64,000 nucleotides of DNA from Flagellimonas flava (GCF_900129665.1 NZ_FQWL01000006.1:5001-69000); one strand, 5' to 3'; positions 7,658 through 17,103 are shown, counted from the first letter of the stretch. Notes: generated by a model not told the origin, from the letters alone. Translations and numbers: made by a program.

Positions 7658-9070
7658 TTATACCCGTCTTTCCAAAAGTACAACATTTTCAACATGAAAG
7701 GTCTGTGGGAACATGTCCACCGGTTGCACTTTTGTGACCTTATAATCTTCCTTCATAAGTGCCAAATCCCTGGCTTGAGTGGCACTGTTGCAGCTCACAT
7801 AAACAATTTTATCTGGAGCCGCCTGTAAAAGCTGTTCCACAACCAATTTGTGCATCCCATCTCTAGGCGGGTCCGTAATCACTACATCTGGACTTCCGTG
7901 TTGGGCTATAAAATCTTTATTGAACACATTTTTCATATCGCCAACATAAAAATCCACATTGGAGATATTGTTGTGTTTTGCGTTGGCCTTAGCATCCGAG
8001 ATGGCCTCGGGAACCGATTCTACCCCAATGACTTTTTTTGCCCCTTTGGCAACAAATTGGGCAATGGTGCCAGTACCAGTGTACAGGTCATATACCAATT
8101 CATCTCCGGTTAGCCCGGCAAAATCCCGAGTAATTTTATACAGTTCGTAAGCTTGACTTGAATTCGTCTGATAGAAGGATTTGGCATTTATCTTAAACTG
8201 CAATCCCTCCATTTCCTCAAAAATATGATCGCGTCCAGAAAAACATATCACTTCTTGGTCGTAAATGGTGTCATTCGATTTCTGGTTAACTACATATAAA
8301 AGGGAAGTGATTTCCGGAAAACTTTGTTGGATATGACCTAACAAAAGCTCTCTTTGATCCTTGGTGTCTTCAAAAAATTGTAGCAAGACCATAATTTCAC
8401 CGGTTGATGCGGTTCGGAGCATCAGTGTGCGTAAAAGACCTTCCTGTTGTCTTGGGTTGTAAAAAGAAAGTCCATTTTTGACGGCAAATTTTTTAATTTC
8501 TTTACGGATTGCGTTCGACGGGTCTTGCTGAAGATGACATTGTTCAATGTCCAAAATCTTGTCCCACATACCTGGGATATGAAACCCAAGGGCGTTTCGG
8601 TCCGGAATTTCCTCTTCAGACTTGATTTCCTCTTCGGTCAGCCATCGACTACTGGAAAAGGAAAATTCCATTTTGTTTCGGTAGAAATACTGTTTTTGTG
8701 ACCCCAAAATAGGAATGATGGCTGGCAGTTCCAGATCACCAATCCTTAGTAGGTTATTTTCTACCTCTTTCTGTTTAAAATAGAGTTGGTGCTCATAACC
8801 CATATGTTGCCATTTACACCCTCCACAAACCCCAAAATGTTCGCATTTTGGTTCGGTTCTTTTATCAGAAAGCGTATGGAACTTCGTTGCCTTCCCTTCA
8901 AAATAGGCTTTTCTTTTTTTTGTGGTCAATACATCCACAACGTCACCTGGGACAGCATTGGAGAGGAAAATTACCCTACCGTCGGGTGCCTTGCCCACAG
9001 CTTTTCCTTTTGCTCCGGCATCAACTACTTCAACATGTTCAAACGTTCGTTGCCTATTCTTTCTACGCAT
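7658..9070 (-). CDS. rlmD: 23S rRNA (uracil-5-)-methyltransferase RlmD
   Basis: A 470-residue TrmA/RumA-family methyltransferase that makes m5U in 23S rRNA (U1939 in E. coli). An N-terminal TRAM domain (residues ~10-65, FEHVEVVDAGAKGKAVG) is followed by an iron-sulfur cluster signature (CEHFGVCGGCKWQH), then the SAM domain with YDLYTGTGTIAQF. The catalytic regions are ITDPPRDGMH and the nucleophile cysteine in IVYVSCNSATQARD. The start is set at the ATG at 9070, immediately before RRKNRQR. An upstream ATG at 9250 would extend into the divergent sigma-factor gene with non-homologous sequence. Confidence 0.93.
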   Translation of the reverse strand: MRRKNRQRTFEHVEVVDAGAKGKAVGKAPDGRVIFLSNAVPGDVVDVLTTKKRKAYFEGKATKFHTLSDKRTEPKCEHFGVCGGCKWQHMGYEHQLYFKQKEVENNLLRIGDLELPAIIPILGSQKQYFYRNKMEFSFSSSRWLTEEEIKSEEEIPDRNALGFHIPGMWDKILDIEQCHLQQDPSNAIRKEIKKFAVKNGLSFYNPRQQEGLLRTLMLRTASTGEIMVLLQFFEDTKDQRELLLGHIQQSFPEITSLLYVVNQKSNDTIYDQEVICFSGRDHIFEEMEGLQFKINAKSFYQTNSSQAYELYKITRDFAGLTGDELVYDLYTGTGTIAQFVAKGAKKVIGVESVPEAISDAKANAKHNNISNVDFYVGDMKNVFNKDFIAQHGSPDVVITDPPRDGMHKLVVEQLLQAAPDKIVYVSCNSATQARDLALMKEDYKVTKVQPVDMFPQTFHVENVVLLERRV

Positions 9071-9188
9071 GGCGCAAAAGTAATCATCGGTTTCCATAAA
9101 GAACAAGTAACTTGTGAAAATGTACATAGAAAAACCATCCGTTTTTGAACCTTTTTGATGGCTGTTCGTCCTTGTAGTAGATATTCGT

Positions 9189-9734
9189 ATGAAAAGAACA
9201 GGATACGTATTTGATGGATTGATGGTACTGGAATACCAATCCGGTAACAAAAAATCGCTTGCCCTTCTGGTAAAACGCCATCATAAGCGCTTATGCCATC
9301 ATGCCTATCGCTATACCTTGGATGTGGATGCCTCACAGGATATTGTTCAGGATTCTTGGGGGGTGATCATCAAAAAACTGGGAACATTGAGGGACCCGGA
9401 TAGCTTTAGCAGTTGGGCCACTAGAATTGTGACTCGAAGAGCCTTGGATTACTTAAACAAGGCTAAACGAGACAAGAAGCACCTGGAAACCTACGAAAGG
9501 GAGTTTAACTTCCAAGATACTTTGGAGGGAAAGAATCTTCGGTTGCAGCGGCTGTTGGAGGCCATTAAAGAGCTCCCTGAAAACCAACAAACAGTACTTA
9601 GACTGTTCTATACCCAAGAATATTCGCTCAAGGAAATAGCGAATATCATGGAAATATCAGTCGGAACAACCAAATCACGCTTGTTCCATGCAAGGGAAAA
9701 ATTGAAAAAAATCATTTTAAATCAAAAGCAATGA
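9189..9734 (+). CDS. ECF-type RNA polymerase sigma factor
   Basis: A 181-residue sigma-70 family (ECF) sigma factor. Region 2 spans roughly residues 15-90, with the core-binding helix HAYRYTLDVDASQDIVQDSW and the promoter-melting segment FSSWATRIVTRRALDYLNKAKR. Region 4 spans ~118-175, with LPENQQTVLRLFYTQEYSLKEIA and the helix-turn-helix ISVGTTKSRLFHAREKLKK. The stop overlaps the start of the next gene (ATGA-type overlap at 9731), which encodes a membrane protein and may form a regulatory pair. Divergent from rlmD. Confidence 0.9.
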   Translation: MKRTGYVFDGLMVLEYQSGNKKSLALLVKRHHKRLCHHAYRYTLDVDASQDIVQDSWGVIIKKLGTLRDPDSFSSWATRIVTRRALDYLNKAKRDKKHLETYEREFNFQDTLEGKNLRLQRLLEAIKELPENQQTVLRLFYTQEYSLKEIANIMEISVGTTKSRLFHAREKLKKIILNQKQ

Positions 9735-10111
9735 AAAAAGAGATGGAAGAAATAGATAAGTTGATCAAAGAGGCTTTATCTCAGGAGGAAGCAAAATTTT
9801 ACGACGAACTGGGCGAGCAGAATATACTGGAAAAACTAGGCGGTGTCTTTAAAGGAAAAACTGCGTGGTTGGCCATTATCATGAACCTGGTCAATCTGGT
9901 TATCTTTGGCCTGTTGATTTATTGCGTGGTCGAATTTTTGGATACAGAGGTGACCAATGAACTTATAAAATGGGGTGTTGGCATTACCGCTTGTTTGGCC
10001 AGTATGAGTATGATTAAATTGTTCGTTTGGATGCAGATGGATAAAAATGATATACTTAGGGAACTAAAAAGACTGGAGCTTCAGGTTTCGGCATTGGCCC
10101 ATAAAAAGTAG
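9731..10111 (+). CDS. DUF6768 family membrane protein, partner of the ECF sigma factor
   Basis: A 126-residue protein: an acidic N-terminal part (EMEEIDKLIKEALSQEEAKFYDELGEQ), then two hydrophobic segments (AIIMNLVNLVIFGLLIYCVV and the region around GVGITACLASMSMIKLFVWM), then a short C-terminal helix with a MDKNDILRELKRLELQ coiled-coil look. This matches the DUF6768 family, found next to ECF sigma factors in Flavobacteriia. The 4-nt overlap with the sigma gene implies coupled translation. An anti-sigma role is plausible from context only; there is no zinc-finger anti-sigma motif. Confidence 0.75.
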   Translation: MKKEMEEIDKLIKEALSQEEAKFYDELGEQNILEKLGGVFKGKTAWLAIIMNLVNLVIFGLLIYCVVEFLDTEVTNELIKWGVGITACLASMSMIKLFVWMQMDKNDILRELKRLELQVSALAHKK

Positions 10112-10142
10112 GATGTTACCTGAAAATTGTTGAAATATTTAA

Positions 10143-10151
10143 TATTTTTGG
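10143..10151 (+). promoter_or_regulatory. Candidate minus-7 box upstream of rocD
   Basis: TATTTTTGG, a TAnnTTTG match, lies 103 nt before the rocD ATG, implying a leader of about 100 nt. No clear minus-33 TTTG is seen. Confidence 0.35.
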
Positions 10152-10254
10152 GGCTCTACTAGGGATGATTTCTCTCCCACGCTGCTTTTTCGAGTCTTCG
10201 GAAGAATAAAGGTACAGAAGGAATAGTTGTTTTATCAATTTAAAAATTACTAAA

Positions 10255-11499
10255 ATGGCTGTTTTAGAGCACTTAACGTCGCAGCAAGCGATAGATTTAG
10301 AAAACAAGTACGGAGCCCACAACTACCACCCACTTCCTGTAGTATTGAGCAGGGGGGAAGGCGTATATGTTTGGGATGTTGAAGGTAAAAAGTATTATGA
10401 TTTTTTATCGGCATATTCCGCAGTAAACCAAGGGCATTGCCACCCCAAAATTGTAGGGGCAATGATGGATCAGGCGAAAACATTGACGCTTACTTCAAGG
10501 GCCTTTTACAACGACATGCTTGGAAAGTTTGAAAAGTATGTCACCGAAATTTTCAGCTTTGATAAGCTTTTGCCCATGAACACTGGTGCAGAAGCTGTTG
10601 AAACAGCAGTAAAAATCTGCAGAAGATGGGCCTATGAGAAAAAAGGCATTCCAGAAAATCAGGCCAAAATTATTGTTTGTGAGAACAATTTTCATGGGAG
10701 AACGACCACAATAATCTCGTTTTCGAACGACCCGGTGGCCCGAAAAAATTATGGCCCTTATACAGAAGGGTTCATCAAAATAGCTTACGATAACCTCGAA
10801 GCTTTGGAAGCTGCTTTGCAATCCAATTCGGATGTAGCAGGATTTTTAGTTGAACCGATTCAGGGAGAGGCTGGGGTTTATGTTCCCACAGAGGGGTATT
10901 TATCCGAGGCCAAAGCTTTGTGCGAAAAACACAATGTACTTTTTATAGCTGATGAAGTACAAACCGGAATTGCCAGAACGGGGCGTATGTTGGCGGTGGA
11001 TCACGAAAATGTTAAGCCTGATATTTTAGTACTGGGTAAAGCACTGTCTGGAGGGGCATACCCGGTATCGGCAGTATTGGCCAATGATGAAATTATGGAT
11101 GTGATTACCCCGGGCAGTCATGGGAGCACCTATGGTGGAAATCCCGTAGCGGCGGCCGTTGGTATGGCTGCTATGGAAGTGGTGCATGAAGAAGGCCTAG
11201 CAGAAAATGCCCAAGAATTGGGGGAGCTTTTCCGAAGCGAACTGAACAAATTCATTACTACCTGTGATTTAGTTGTAAAAGTGAGGGGAAAGGGATTACT
11301 TAATGCTATAGTAATCAATGATACTGAAGAAAGTTCCACAGCTTGGAACATTTGTTTGGCATTGCGTGACAACGGTTTGTTGGCAAAACCCACCCATGGG
11401 AATATTATACGTTTTGCACCTCCCTTGGTAATGAATAGGGAGCAGTTGCTGGATTGTGTTTCCATTATCATAAAAACGCTCCAAGAATTCGAAAAATAA
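10255..11499 (+). CDS. rocD: Ornithine--oxo-acid aminotransferase
   Basis: A 414-residue class III PLP-dependent aminotransferase. It converts ornithine and a 2-oxoacid to glutamate-5-semialdehyde and the amino acid, in arginine/ornithine breakdown and proline formation. Visible family marks are [15 protein letters not shown] near 106-120 and ENNFHGRT near 143-150. The PLP aspartate is at about 233 (ADEVQTG) and the Schiff-base lysine at about 262 (LGKALSGG). The length matches the family. It has its own upstream region of about 140 nt and a strong terminator after the stop, so it is probably monocistronic. Confidence 0.93.
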   Translation: MAVLEHLTSQQAIDLENKYGAHNYHPLPVVLSRGEGVYVWDVEGKKYYDFLSAYSAVNQGHCHPKIVGAMMDQAKTLTLTSRAFYNDMLGKFEKYVTEIFSFDKLLPMNTGAEAVETAVKICRRWAYEKKGIPENQAKIIVCENNFHGRTTTIISFSNDPVARKNYGPYTEGFIKIAYDNLEALEAALQSNSDVAGFLVEPIQGEAGVYVPTEGYLSEAKALCEKHNVLFIADEVQTGIARTGRMLAVDHENVKPDILVLGKALSGGAYPVSAVLANDEIMDVITPGSHGSTYGGNPVAAAVGMAAMEVVHEEGLAENAQELGELFRSELNKFITTCDLVVKVRGKGLLNAIVINDTEESSTAWNICLALRDNGLLAKPTHGNIIRFAPPLVMNREQLLDCVSIIIKTLQEFEK

Positions 11500-11517
11500 A
11501 ACCGATATAGGTTTGAT

Positions 11518-11547
11518 AAAAGGGCTTGGTTTACCAAGCCCTTTTTT
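11518..11547 (+). terminator. Intrinsic terminator after rocD
   Basis: A perfect stem AAAAGGGCTTGG / CCAAGCCCTTTT with a 4-nt loop (TTTA) and a T-run, 19 nt past the rocD stop. Symmetry would also let it act on the minus strand for the S66 gene ending at 11583. Confidence 0.88.
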
Positions 11548-11582
11548 ATGGAGTATATTTCTTTTTTGGTCTTATTTCTGTC

Positions 11583-12635
11583 TCAAGAAACCACTTTTTC
11601 CAAGAGTTTTATCGTCATTTCGTCTGCATCCCATGTCGCATTGATCCCAATAGGGAAAGTAAAATTGCCGGGGACATGTCCAAAACTCATACCATAAGCA
11701 GCAGGAATATTCAAGGGTGCAATTCTATCCATGAGCACTTCCTTTAAGTTAAAGGAAATAGGATTGGAACTTGAATTGCAACCTGCACAAACCCCAAACA
11801 CAATCCCTCTTGCCTTTTTAAATGTTGGACCTTCGATGAGTTGTGTCAGCATACGGTCCATTCTATACGGTGCTTCCTCAACATCTTCTATGCAAACAAT
11901 GGCGTCCGTAAAATCAATCTCATGAGGTGTTCCAATAAGGGCATTGATCAAGGTTAAACTGCCACCAACCAGCTTTCCCGTTGCAGTGCCGGAAGTAATG
12001 GTATAACGTTCATATTCTGGATTTTCCAAGAGTTCTGGGTCTTCCAGGACCACATTTTTGATGGTTTGGGATTGCCTTGGTCTTTGAAGTGTTTTTCTAA
12101 GTTGTTCCTTGCTGTAAGCATCATTTAGGGTGCTGCCCACTGGACCATGGAAGGTGATTAACCCCGTTTCCTTATAGATACCGTTTAACAGGGCCGTAAT
12201 GTCGCTGAAGCCAACCAAAATCTTGGGATTGGATTTAATGGTATCATAGTTGATCATATGCATGATACGGGTACAGCCGTATCCACCCCTAGCACAAAGA
12301 ATGGCATCGATTTCAGGGTCTGCAAACATAGTGTTGAGGTCAGTGGCCCTTTCCTCATCCGTATTGCTGAAGTAGCCATGATTCCCAAGGATACGGTCCG
12401 TGTGAAAGGGAATAAAGCCCATGTCCATCAGGGTATCTTTCATTTCTTTCATAACCTCCGGTTTAACAGCGTAACCCGGAGCAATGAGTCCTATTGTATC
12501 TCCTTTTTTTAGTCGCTTTGGAAGTATTTTTGATGTGCTCTGCCCCCAATGTTTTACTACAGGGTCAGTTTTGGGCAGCACTGCTGAAACAGACAGCAAG
12601 GCCGAGAGATTGATAAATTGCCTTCTTTTTATCAT
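11583..12635 (-). CDS. S66 family peptidase (LD-carboxypeptidase-like)
   Basis: A 350-residue serine peptidase of family S66, which includes LD-carboxypeptidases that trim tetrapeptide stems of recycled murein. The N-terminus has a twin-arginine-like RRQFI followed by a hydrophobic stretch, so it may be exported. The N-terminal domain starts at about residue 40 with KRLKKGDTIGLIAPG. RGGYG (about 114-118) and the nucleophile serine in LVGFSDITAL follow. The C-terminal domain supplies the glutamate of IEDVEEAPYRMDRM and the histidine of SFGHVPGN. Stand-alone transcription unit; a terminator of the upstream gene lies at 12664-12697. Confidence 0.87.
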   Translation of the reverse strand: MIKRRQFINLSALLSVSAVLPKTDPVVKHWGQSTSKILPKRLKKGDTIGLIAPGYAVKPEVMKEMKDTLMDMGFIPFHTDRILGNHGYFSNTDEERATDLNTMFADPEIDAILCARGGYGCTRIMHMINYDTIKSNPKILVGFSDITALLNGIYKETGLITFHGPVGSTLNDAYSKEQLRKTLQRPRQSQTIKNVVLEDPELLENPEYERYTITSGTATGKLVGGSLTLINALIGTPHEIDFTDAIVCIEDVEEAPYRMDRMLTQLIEGPTFKKARGIVFGVCAGCNSSSNPISFNLKEVLMDRIAPLNIPAAYGMSFGHVPGNFTFPIGINATWDADEMTIKLLEKVVS

Positions 12636-12663
12636 GAAAAGATATTTTGGATATTACTTAAAC

Positions 12664-12697
12664 AAAAATAGCCACCATAAATATGGTGACTATTTTT
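12664..12697 (-). terminator. Intrinsic terminator for the 12743-14065 gene
   Basis: Inverted repeat AAAAATAG-C-CACCAT...ATGGTG-A-CTATTTTT, with 14 paired bases and one mismatch, between the stop of the surface protein gene and the S66 gene. The T-run faces the minus strand (TATTTTTGTTT). Confidence 0.82.
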
Positions 12698-12742
12698 CAC
12701 TTTTTGTCATTGCCTGTTCAGGGCAAGGCTATATGTTTTTGA

Positions 12743-14065
12743 TCAGGGAGCGGCAGCACCACCTTTGGCTTTTGCCCTTCGTAACTGTCGCTGGATTTTC
12801 TTGATGGCCGATTCAATGGACTTCTCTGGTTCAATAATGTTGTACTCGCCCCAGAAATCGGGATCCGAGAATCCGACCGCCTCATCACTAAGAATAATGG
12901 ACTTTTTAAGTCTTTCCCTGGATTTTGGCGCGTTTCCTTGTAAATTTCTCTCCCAATCCGTCACGGCCATTTCGGCAGTCATACTATAAACGGAATTGAA
13001 CAATTTATCTTCCCAATCCACCTTAAATTCCAGCAATACATTGCTGTAGCCATAATACCATTTTCCACCTTTCTCACGGTAATCCACACGATAGGCTACT
13101 TCAGTTGGCCATACATCTACTTTGGCAGGTTTTTTCCGTACAAAAAGTCGGGCAGCCCTGTGCTTATCGGTAATGTTCAATGTGTAAATGGCACTGGTAA
13201 GGGTCCTTTTCTCTACATCAATAAAGAGCTCCCCCGTGTACAAAGGTTCTTTTATACTTTCCCACTGCTTAAAATTTATAACATAAATCAGTTGGTCATT
13301 AATACGGGTGGAACGACTAAAAGTGAATTTATAGTCTGCTATGGAGCCATCGGCAAAAATATAATCAGGGTACTTCATAATATCCACATATAAAGTATTG
13401 AAAGGGCCTCCTTGGAGTTTTAGCGCAATGGTGTCCAATTTACTGTAATCGGTGCTCTTTCTGGCTTTGTACAACTCCACCGCATCCTTCCGAACTGAAC
13501 TGTAGGGAGTTTTGTAAATATTTACCACCGCCTCTGAAAGTGAGACATTTCTTCTACGCTTTTTAATGGTCTCCCGGTAAAAGGCGGTCATCAATGTTGG
13601 GTCATCAAAATAGTTATCCCCTTTTCTTGCCAAAGTTTCTTTGACCAAAGCGGCCGCATCCTTAGGGGCGTTAATATCCACTTCGGATAGTTCCGTTACG
13701 GAAATCACCAAGGAAATCTTGTTTTTGTTGGGTTTTAGTTGGGAAAGCAAAATGTTTTTACTCTTATAGCCCAAGAAAGATACCACAACGGTCCCATCCG
13801 TTAATTCCGAAGGAATTTTAAGGATAAAATTTCCTTCAGTATTGGTAATGGTACTAATATTTGTTCCTTCCAGTGAAAGGGTAGCGAACACCAAAGGCTT
13901 TTTAGAGGAAGCATCAATCACTTCCCCTTTGTATTGTTTAAACTTTGTTTCGGTTTCTTGGTTTTGGAACGCAAGGGAGGTCTTGGTTCCAAAAGCTATT
14001 AAACATATTAAGGTCAAAGCTGCCGTTAAGGTCTTTTTTTGAATTCTTCTACAATTTTCATCCAT
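12743..14065 (-). CDS. Carboxypeptidase-regulatory-like domain protein of the cell envelope
   Basis: A 440-residue secreted protein. A signal peptide (around residues 11-33) is followed by a CarboxypepD_reg-like domain (residues ~43-125: GEVIDASSKKPLVFATLSLEGTN, TNTEGNFILKIP, VVVSFLGYKSKNI). This domain is common at the N-terminus of TonB-dependent receptors and DUF5686 proteins. The remainder (residues ~140-400) is an all-beta region with FYRETIKKRRRN and YTLNITDKHRAARLFVR that I recognise as a conserved Bacteroidota family of unknown function. It ends in a lysine-rich tail. No TonB plug or barrel is visible, so it is not a receptor itself. Confidence 0.75.
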   Translation of the reverse strand: MDENCRRIQKKTLTAALTLICLIAFGTKTSLAFQNQETETKFKQYKGEVIDASSKKPLVFATLSLEGTNISTITNTEGNFILKIPSELTDGTVVVSFLGYKSKNILLSQLKPNKNKISLVISVTELSEVDINAPKDAAALVKETLARKGDNYFDDPTLMTAFYRETIKKRRRNVSLSEAVVNIYKTPYSSVRKDAVELYKARKSTDYSKLDTIALKLQGGPFNTLYVDIMKYPDYIFADGSIADYKFTFSRSTRINDQLIYVINFKQWESIKEPLYTGELFIDVEKRTLTSAIYTLNITDKHRAARLFVRKKPAKVDVWPTEVAYRVDYREKGGKWYYGYSNVLLEFKVDWEDKLFNSVYSMTAEMAVTDWERNLQGNAPKSRERLKKSIILSDEAVGFSDPDFWGEYNIIEPEKSIESAIKKIQRQLRRAKAKGGAAAP

Positions 14066-14159
14066 GTTTACTGCGGTTTTTGATTAAAAAACTACTACTC
14101 TAAATTAATGATTTTTAGCGATATAATTGAATCTAAGTTTTTGCATCCGGTGTTGGATT

Positions 14160-14684
14160 TCAGTCAATTGCAGAATTTGATATTCGTGCAAGACTAAATT
14201 GCGTCTGCCAGATTCCAAGCCAATCTGGTTTTTTTCCATCGGGATAAGTTTCATCAAATAGTTTCAGGGTCAGTGTATTTCCTGTATATTGATAATGATA
14301 GAATTGCTTTCCTCCCTCAAAACCCGGTACTTTCGCCATGTGTGCCGTGGTAATGATGGTAGAATCGGAATTAACGTAACTACCGGTATTAAAAACTATG
14401 GAACCAAACCCTTCCAAAACTTCATTCTCAGTGGGATTACTTAAATTTTGAAATGGAGTTCGTTCATGTTCCAGGGGAGTCCAGCAAATACTATAACGGT
14501 CCGGAGTTACCAAGAAAATCCCTTTTTGTGCCGGAATTCTACTTACGATAGTATCGTTGGAAATCCATTGGACCTTTTCAATGGCCCAAGAACCCAATAA
14601 AGGATTTCTTTCAGCCTTTTCTCTTTTTGTACAGGACAGCACCAACGGAGACAGTAGTATGCAACAATATTTTAACCAGTTCAT
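14160..14684 (-). CDS. Small lipocalin-like lipoprotein of unknown function
   Basis: A 174-residue lipoprotein with leader MNWLKYCCILLSPLVLSC (lipobox VLSC) and a mature part resembling lipocalin-like folds: NPLLGSWAIEKVQW, followed by strands TPDRYSICW, GSYVNSDSTIITTAHMAK and YHYQYTGNTLTLKLFD. The first residues NPLLGSW are typical of Bacteroidota lipocalin-like domains that bind hydrophobic ligands, but the ligand is unknown. ATG at 14684 is preferred over TTG at 14693. Upstream are a minus-7 box and the 14-bp motif shared with the AraC-type regulator and ankyrin genes, so it may belong to that regulon. Confidence 0.7.
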   Translation of the reverse strand: MNWLKYCCILLSPLVLSCTKREKAERNPLLGSWAIEKVQWISNDTIVSRIPAQKGIFLVTPDRYSICWTPLEHERTPFQNLSNPTENEVLEGFGSIVFNTGSYVNSDSTIITTAHMAKVPGFEGGKQFYHYQYTGNTLTLKLFDETYPDGKKPDWLGIWQTQFSLARISNSAID

Positions 14685-14701
14685 CACGGACAATACTTTC
14701 C

Positions 14702-14744
14702 ATAAATGTAAAATGAAGAGGTATCAAAGTTGTCTCTTTGTGTA
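14702..14744 (-). promoter_or_regulatory. Shared 14-bp motif and minus-7 box, lipoprotein promoter
   Basis: On the minus strand, TACACAAAGAGACA (14731-14744) is followed after 20 nt by TACATTTAT (14702-14710), 17 nt before the ATG at 14684. It is one of three copies with the same geometry. Confidence 0.6.
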
Positions 14745-14763
14745 AACCTTTACCATTTTTAGG

Positions 14764-15867
14764 TTAAGATGCTCGCTTGGGATTCATGTATTGGGTGGGG
14801 TTTTGCTTCTCAAATTTTTTAAAAGCCTTATAAAAGGAGGCACGGTTGTTAAAACCAACATCATAGGCAATTTGGGCGATCGTGGCCTTCTCTTCGGTTT
14901 GGGTGAGCAACTTTTTGGCGGCCTCAACCCGGTATTTGTTTACAAAATCGAAAAAGGAAAGATTAAAATGCTGGTTGATGATTTGGGAAGTATGGTTTCT
15001 GGATAGATTGAGTTTTTTGGCCAGATCATCTAAACGCAGGGTGCTCTCCAAATAAGGCTCTTCCGACACCATAATGCGTTGCAGCTTGTCCCTCATTTCC
15101 AGGGATAAGGATTTGGATAGGCCAGTTTTTCTGTACTTTATAAAAGGAATTACTTCTTGAAGAGCCTTTCCTGCAAAGATTTCCGGCTGTACAAACCCAA
15201 AGAAGCTTAGTATTCCAATAAAACCAACAATTACGATATCTACAAAATAGTCGTAAGCCGGATTCATCAGATTGAAACGGGTTAGAAAGATATAGGAGGA
15301 AAAAGCTATGGCGAAGCCAAAATAAGACCCAATAAACCATTTTAACCATTTGTTCTGACGAAACCCTGAATTCCTGTGTGGACCAAAATGACGAAAGGTC
15401 AAAAAACCATAAAAAAACATCATGGCAATAACGACCCAGATACTTCCAACGGGCATCCAGGTATGTTGTCCAAAAGAGCCTTTTTGGAGCACTTCCAGTT
15501 TCGCATCAGTACCCAAAAAATAGAAGGGAGCATTTAATAGTATGAGCACTACAATTGGAACAAGGAATAGTACATCCGACATCTTAAATCCCGGTTTTAC
15601 CAGCACACTTCTGCAAAATATATAGACGAGAGGGCCATAGGTAATCCATAAGGGAAAATGCGTATTGGTCAGGTGCACAAATTCTGGTTCCCCCAATTTA
15701 TTAGACCATTTTAAACAGTTGTAGAGCAGTTCATAAGAGAAAAGAAGGGTGTAAGCCCCTAATAGGATGTTGGCAAACTTATTTCCCTTTTTTTTGAAGA
15801 AAAAAAGAAAGCCTATGCCAGTTCCTATTGCAACGAAAAAGAGAAAAAGGACAATGTGCCAAGCCAT
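14764..15867 (-). CDS. Membrane-bound AraC-family transcriptional regulator
   Basis: A 367-residue regulator. Residues ~1-240 contain about seven or eight transmembrane segments, and residues ~255-365 an AraC-type double helix-turn-helix (LRLDDLAKKLNLSRNHTSQIINQ and ATIAQIAYDVGFNNRASFYKAFKKFEKQNPTQY). Such 7TM-AraC proteins are widespread in Flavobacteriia; the ligand sensed by the membrane part is unknown. The 14-bp motif upstream of its own start recurs before both neighbouring genes at a nearly identical distance from the minus-7 box. This suggests autoregulation and control of the neighbours (inference). Confidence 0.85.
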   Translation of the reverse strand: MAWHIVLFLFFVAIGTGIGFLFFFKKKGNKFANILLGAYTLLFSYELLYNCLKWSNKLGEPEFVHLTNTHFPLWITYGPLVYIFCRSVLVKPGFKMSDVLFLVPIVVLILLNAPFYFLGTDAKLEVLQKGSFGQHTWMPVGSIWVVIAMMFFYGFLTFRHFGPHRNSGFRQNKWLKWFIGSYFGFAIAFSSYIFLTRFNLMNPAYDYFVDIVIVGFIGILSFFGFVQPEIFAGKALQEVIPFIKYRKTGLSKSLSLEMRDKLQRIMVSEEPYLESTLRLDDLAKKLNLSRNHTSQIINQHFNLSFFDFVNKYRVEAAKKLLTQTEEKATIAQIAYDVGFNNRASFYKAFKKFEKQNPTQYMNPKRAS

Positions 15868-15883
15868 GTTTTATAGTTGAGTT

Positions 15884-15925
15884 CCAAAGATACGCTTACA
15901 TGAAATTTTGATGTCTCTTTGTGTA
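15884..15925 (-). promoter_or_regulatory. Shared 14-bp motif and minus-7 box, AraC-type regulator promoter
   Basis: On the minus strand, TACACAAAGAGACA (15912-15925) is followed after 19 nt by TATCTTTGG (15884-15892), a TAnnTTTG box, 16 nt before the ATG at 15867. The motif copy is identical to the one before the lipoprotein gene. Confidence 0.65.
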
Positions 15926-15966
15926 GGGAGATACAATACGGAGTAAGGCCTTGGACAGAGAAAGGG

Positions 15967-17103
15967 TTAGTTTTTCGAATGTAGGAGTGCCAGGATTTCT
16001 TGGTTTTGGGTCATTTCAAAAACAGTAGTACCGTAGGTTGTTTCGATGTCCAGTCTAGGTTTGAAAGGCAATAACATTTTTATGAATTCCGCATTGCCAT
16101 AAATAACGGCCCAGGTTAGGGGAGAGAATGTATTGATCTTATCCACTACATTGATGTTGGCGCCTCTTTCGATGAGTCTTAGACCAGTGGATGTATCATT
16201 CTTGATGGCGGCAGCAATTAGTGGTGGTAAAACAAACCTACTATCGGTACGATTTACATCTGCGTTGTGAGCCAAAAGATAGTCCACTACCTCGAGCTGT
16301 TCAAAATAGATAGCTCGATTCAAGGCGGTATGACCAGTCGGATTCATACCGTTAATATCGGCTCCCTTGGACAGGAGTAACTTCACCGTTTCCAAATGCC
16401 CTTCTTCCGAAGCTATCACCAGCAAAGGCGTCCCCGAAGCGTCAGTACTATTTGCATTTTGTTCCGATACTATTTGACTTAAGGTGTTTAATTCATTGAG
16501 TTTGACAGCATCTGCCAAGGTTTGTTTTTCCGAATCCAATGACACCGTCGTTACGCCATTTTTTAATAGGAGAGCAACAATTTCGGATTTCCATTCTTTA
16601 AGGGCCACTTGCAATACCCCTTTGGCATGGATACTTGCTAGATCGGTTTTTGCTCCGTGTTTCAGGAAAAGTTTAGTGAGCTCGGTTTGACCATAGTAGG
16701 CGGACCAATGAATTACCGGGTCACCATTTTTATCAATACTGTTCACGTCTGCCCCAGCCTCTAAGAGCAATCGGGCCATTTCGGGGCTGTTTACATTGCT
16801 GCATTGCATCAAGGCGGTGGTACGGAGATTGTCATGGTTGGCAAGATTGGGATTGGCGCCCTTATCCAGCAGAACTTTTAGAAGTTCTGGATGCTTTTGT
16901 CGAACCACAATGGAAATGGGATAAAATCCAGCTGAATCCTTTACATCCTTGAAATGAGTTGGGGATTTCTTGACTGTTTGTAGATCATTCTCCTTTAGGG
17001 CCTTAAAAAACGTATCGATTTTTTTTGGCGATACTCTCGTGTCCTGTGACCAGCCAATTGAACAACAAGATGCCATTAACAGCACCCAAAAATGTTTGCG
17101 CAT
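15967..17103 (-). CDS. Secreted ankyrin-repeat protein
   Basis: A 378-residue protein with signal peptide MRKHFWVLLMASCCSIGWSQ and about ten ankyrin repeats. Recognisable units are LLDKGANPNLAN, LLEAGADVNSIDKNGDP, FLKHGAKTDLAS, LLSKGADINGMNPTGHTALNRAI, LLAHNADVNRTD, LIERGANINVVD and MLLPFKPRLDIETTYGTTV. The array fills residues ~50-375. It is a protein-binding scaffold, probably in the periplasm; no catalytic domain is visible. ATG 17103 is preferred over 17121, which would place basic residues before the signal peptide. It carries the shared 14-bp upstream motif. Confidence 0.85.
   Translation of the reverse strand: MRKHFWVLLMASCCSIGWSQDTRVSPKKIDTFFKALKENDLQTVKKSPTHFKDVKDSAGFYPISIVVRQKHPELLKVLLDKGANPNLANHDNLRTTALMQCSNVNSPEMARLLLEAGADVNSIDKNGDPVIHWSAYYGQTELTKLFLKHGAKTDLASIHAKGVLQVALKEWKSEIVALLLKNGVTTVSLDSEKQTLADAVKLNELNTLSQIVSEQNANSTDASGTPLLVIASEEGHLETVKLLLSKGADINGMNPTGHTALNRAIYFEQLEVVDYLLAHNADVNRTDSRFVLPPLIAAAIKNDTSTGLRLIERGANINVVDKINTFSPLTWAVIYGNAEFIKMLLPFKPRLDIETTYGTTVFEMTQNQEILALLHSKN

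Noticed and set aside
9071..9250. N-terminal extension of RlmD
   Set aside because: The extra 60 residues overlap the divergent sigma gene and have no TRAM-domain similarity.
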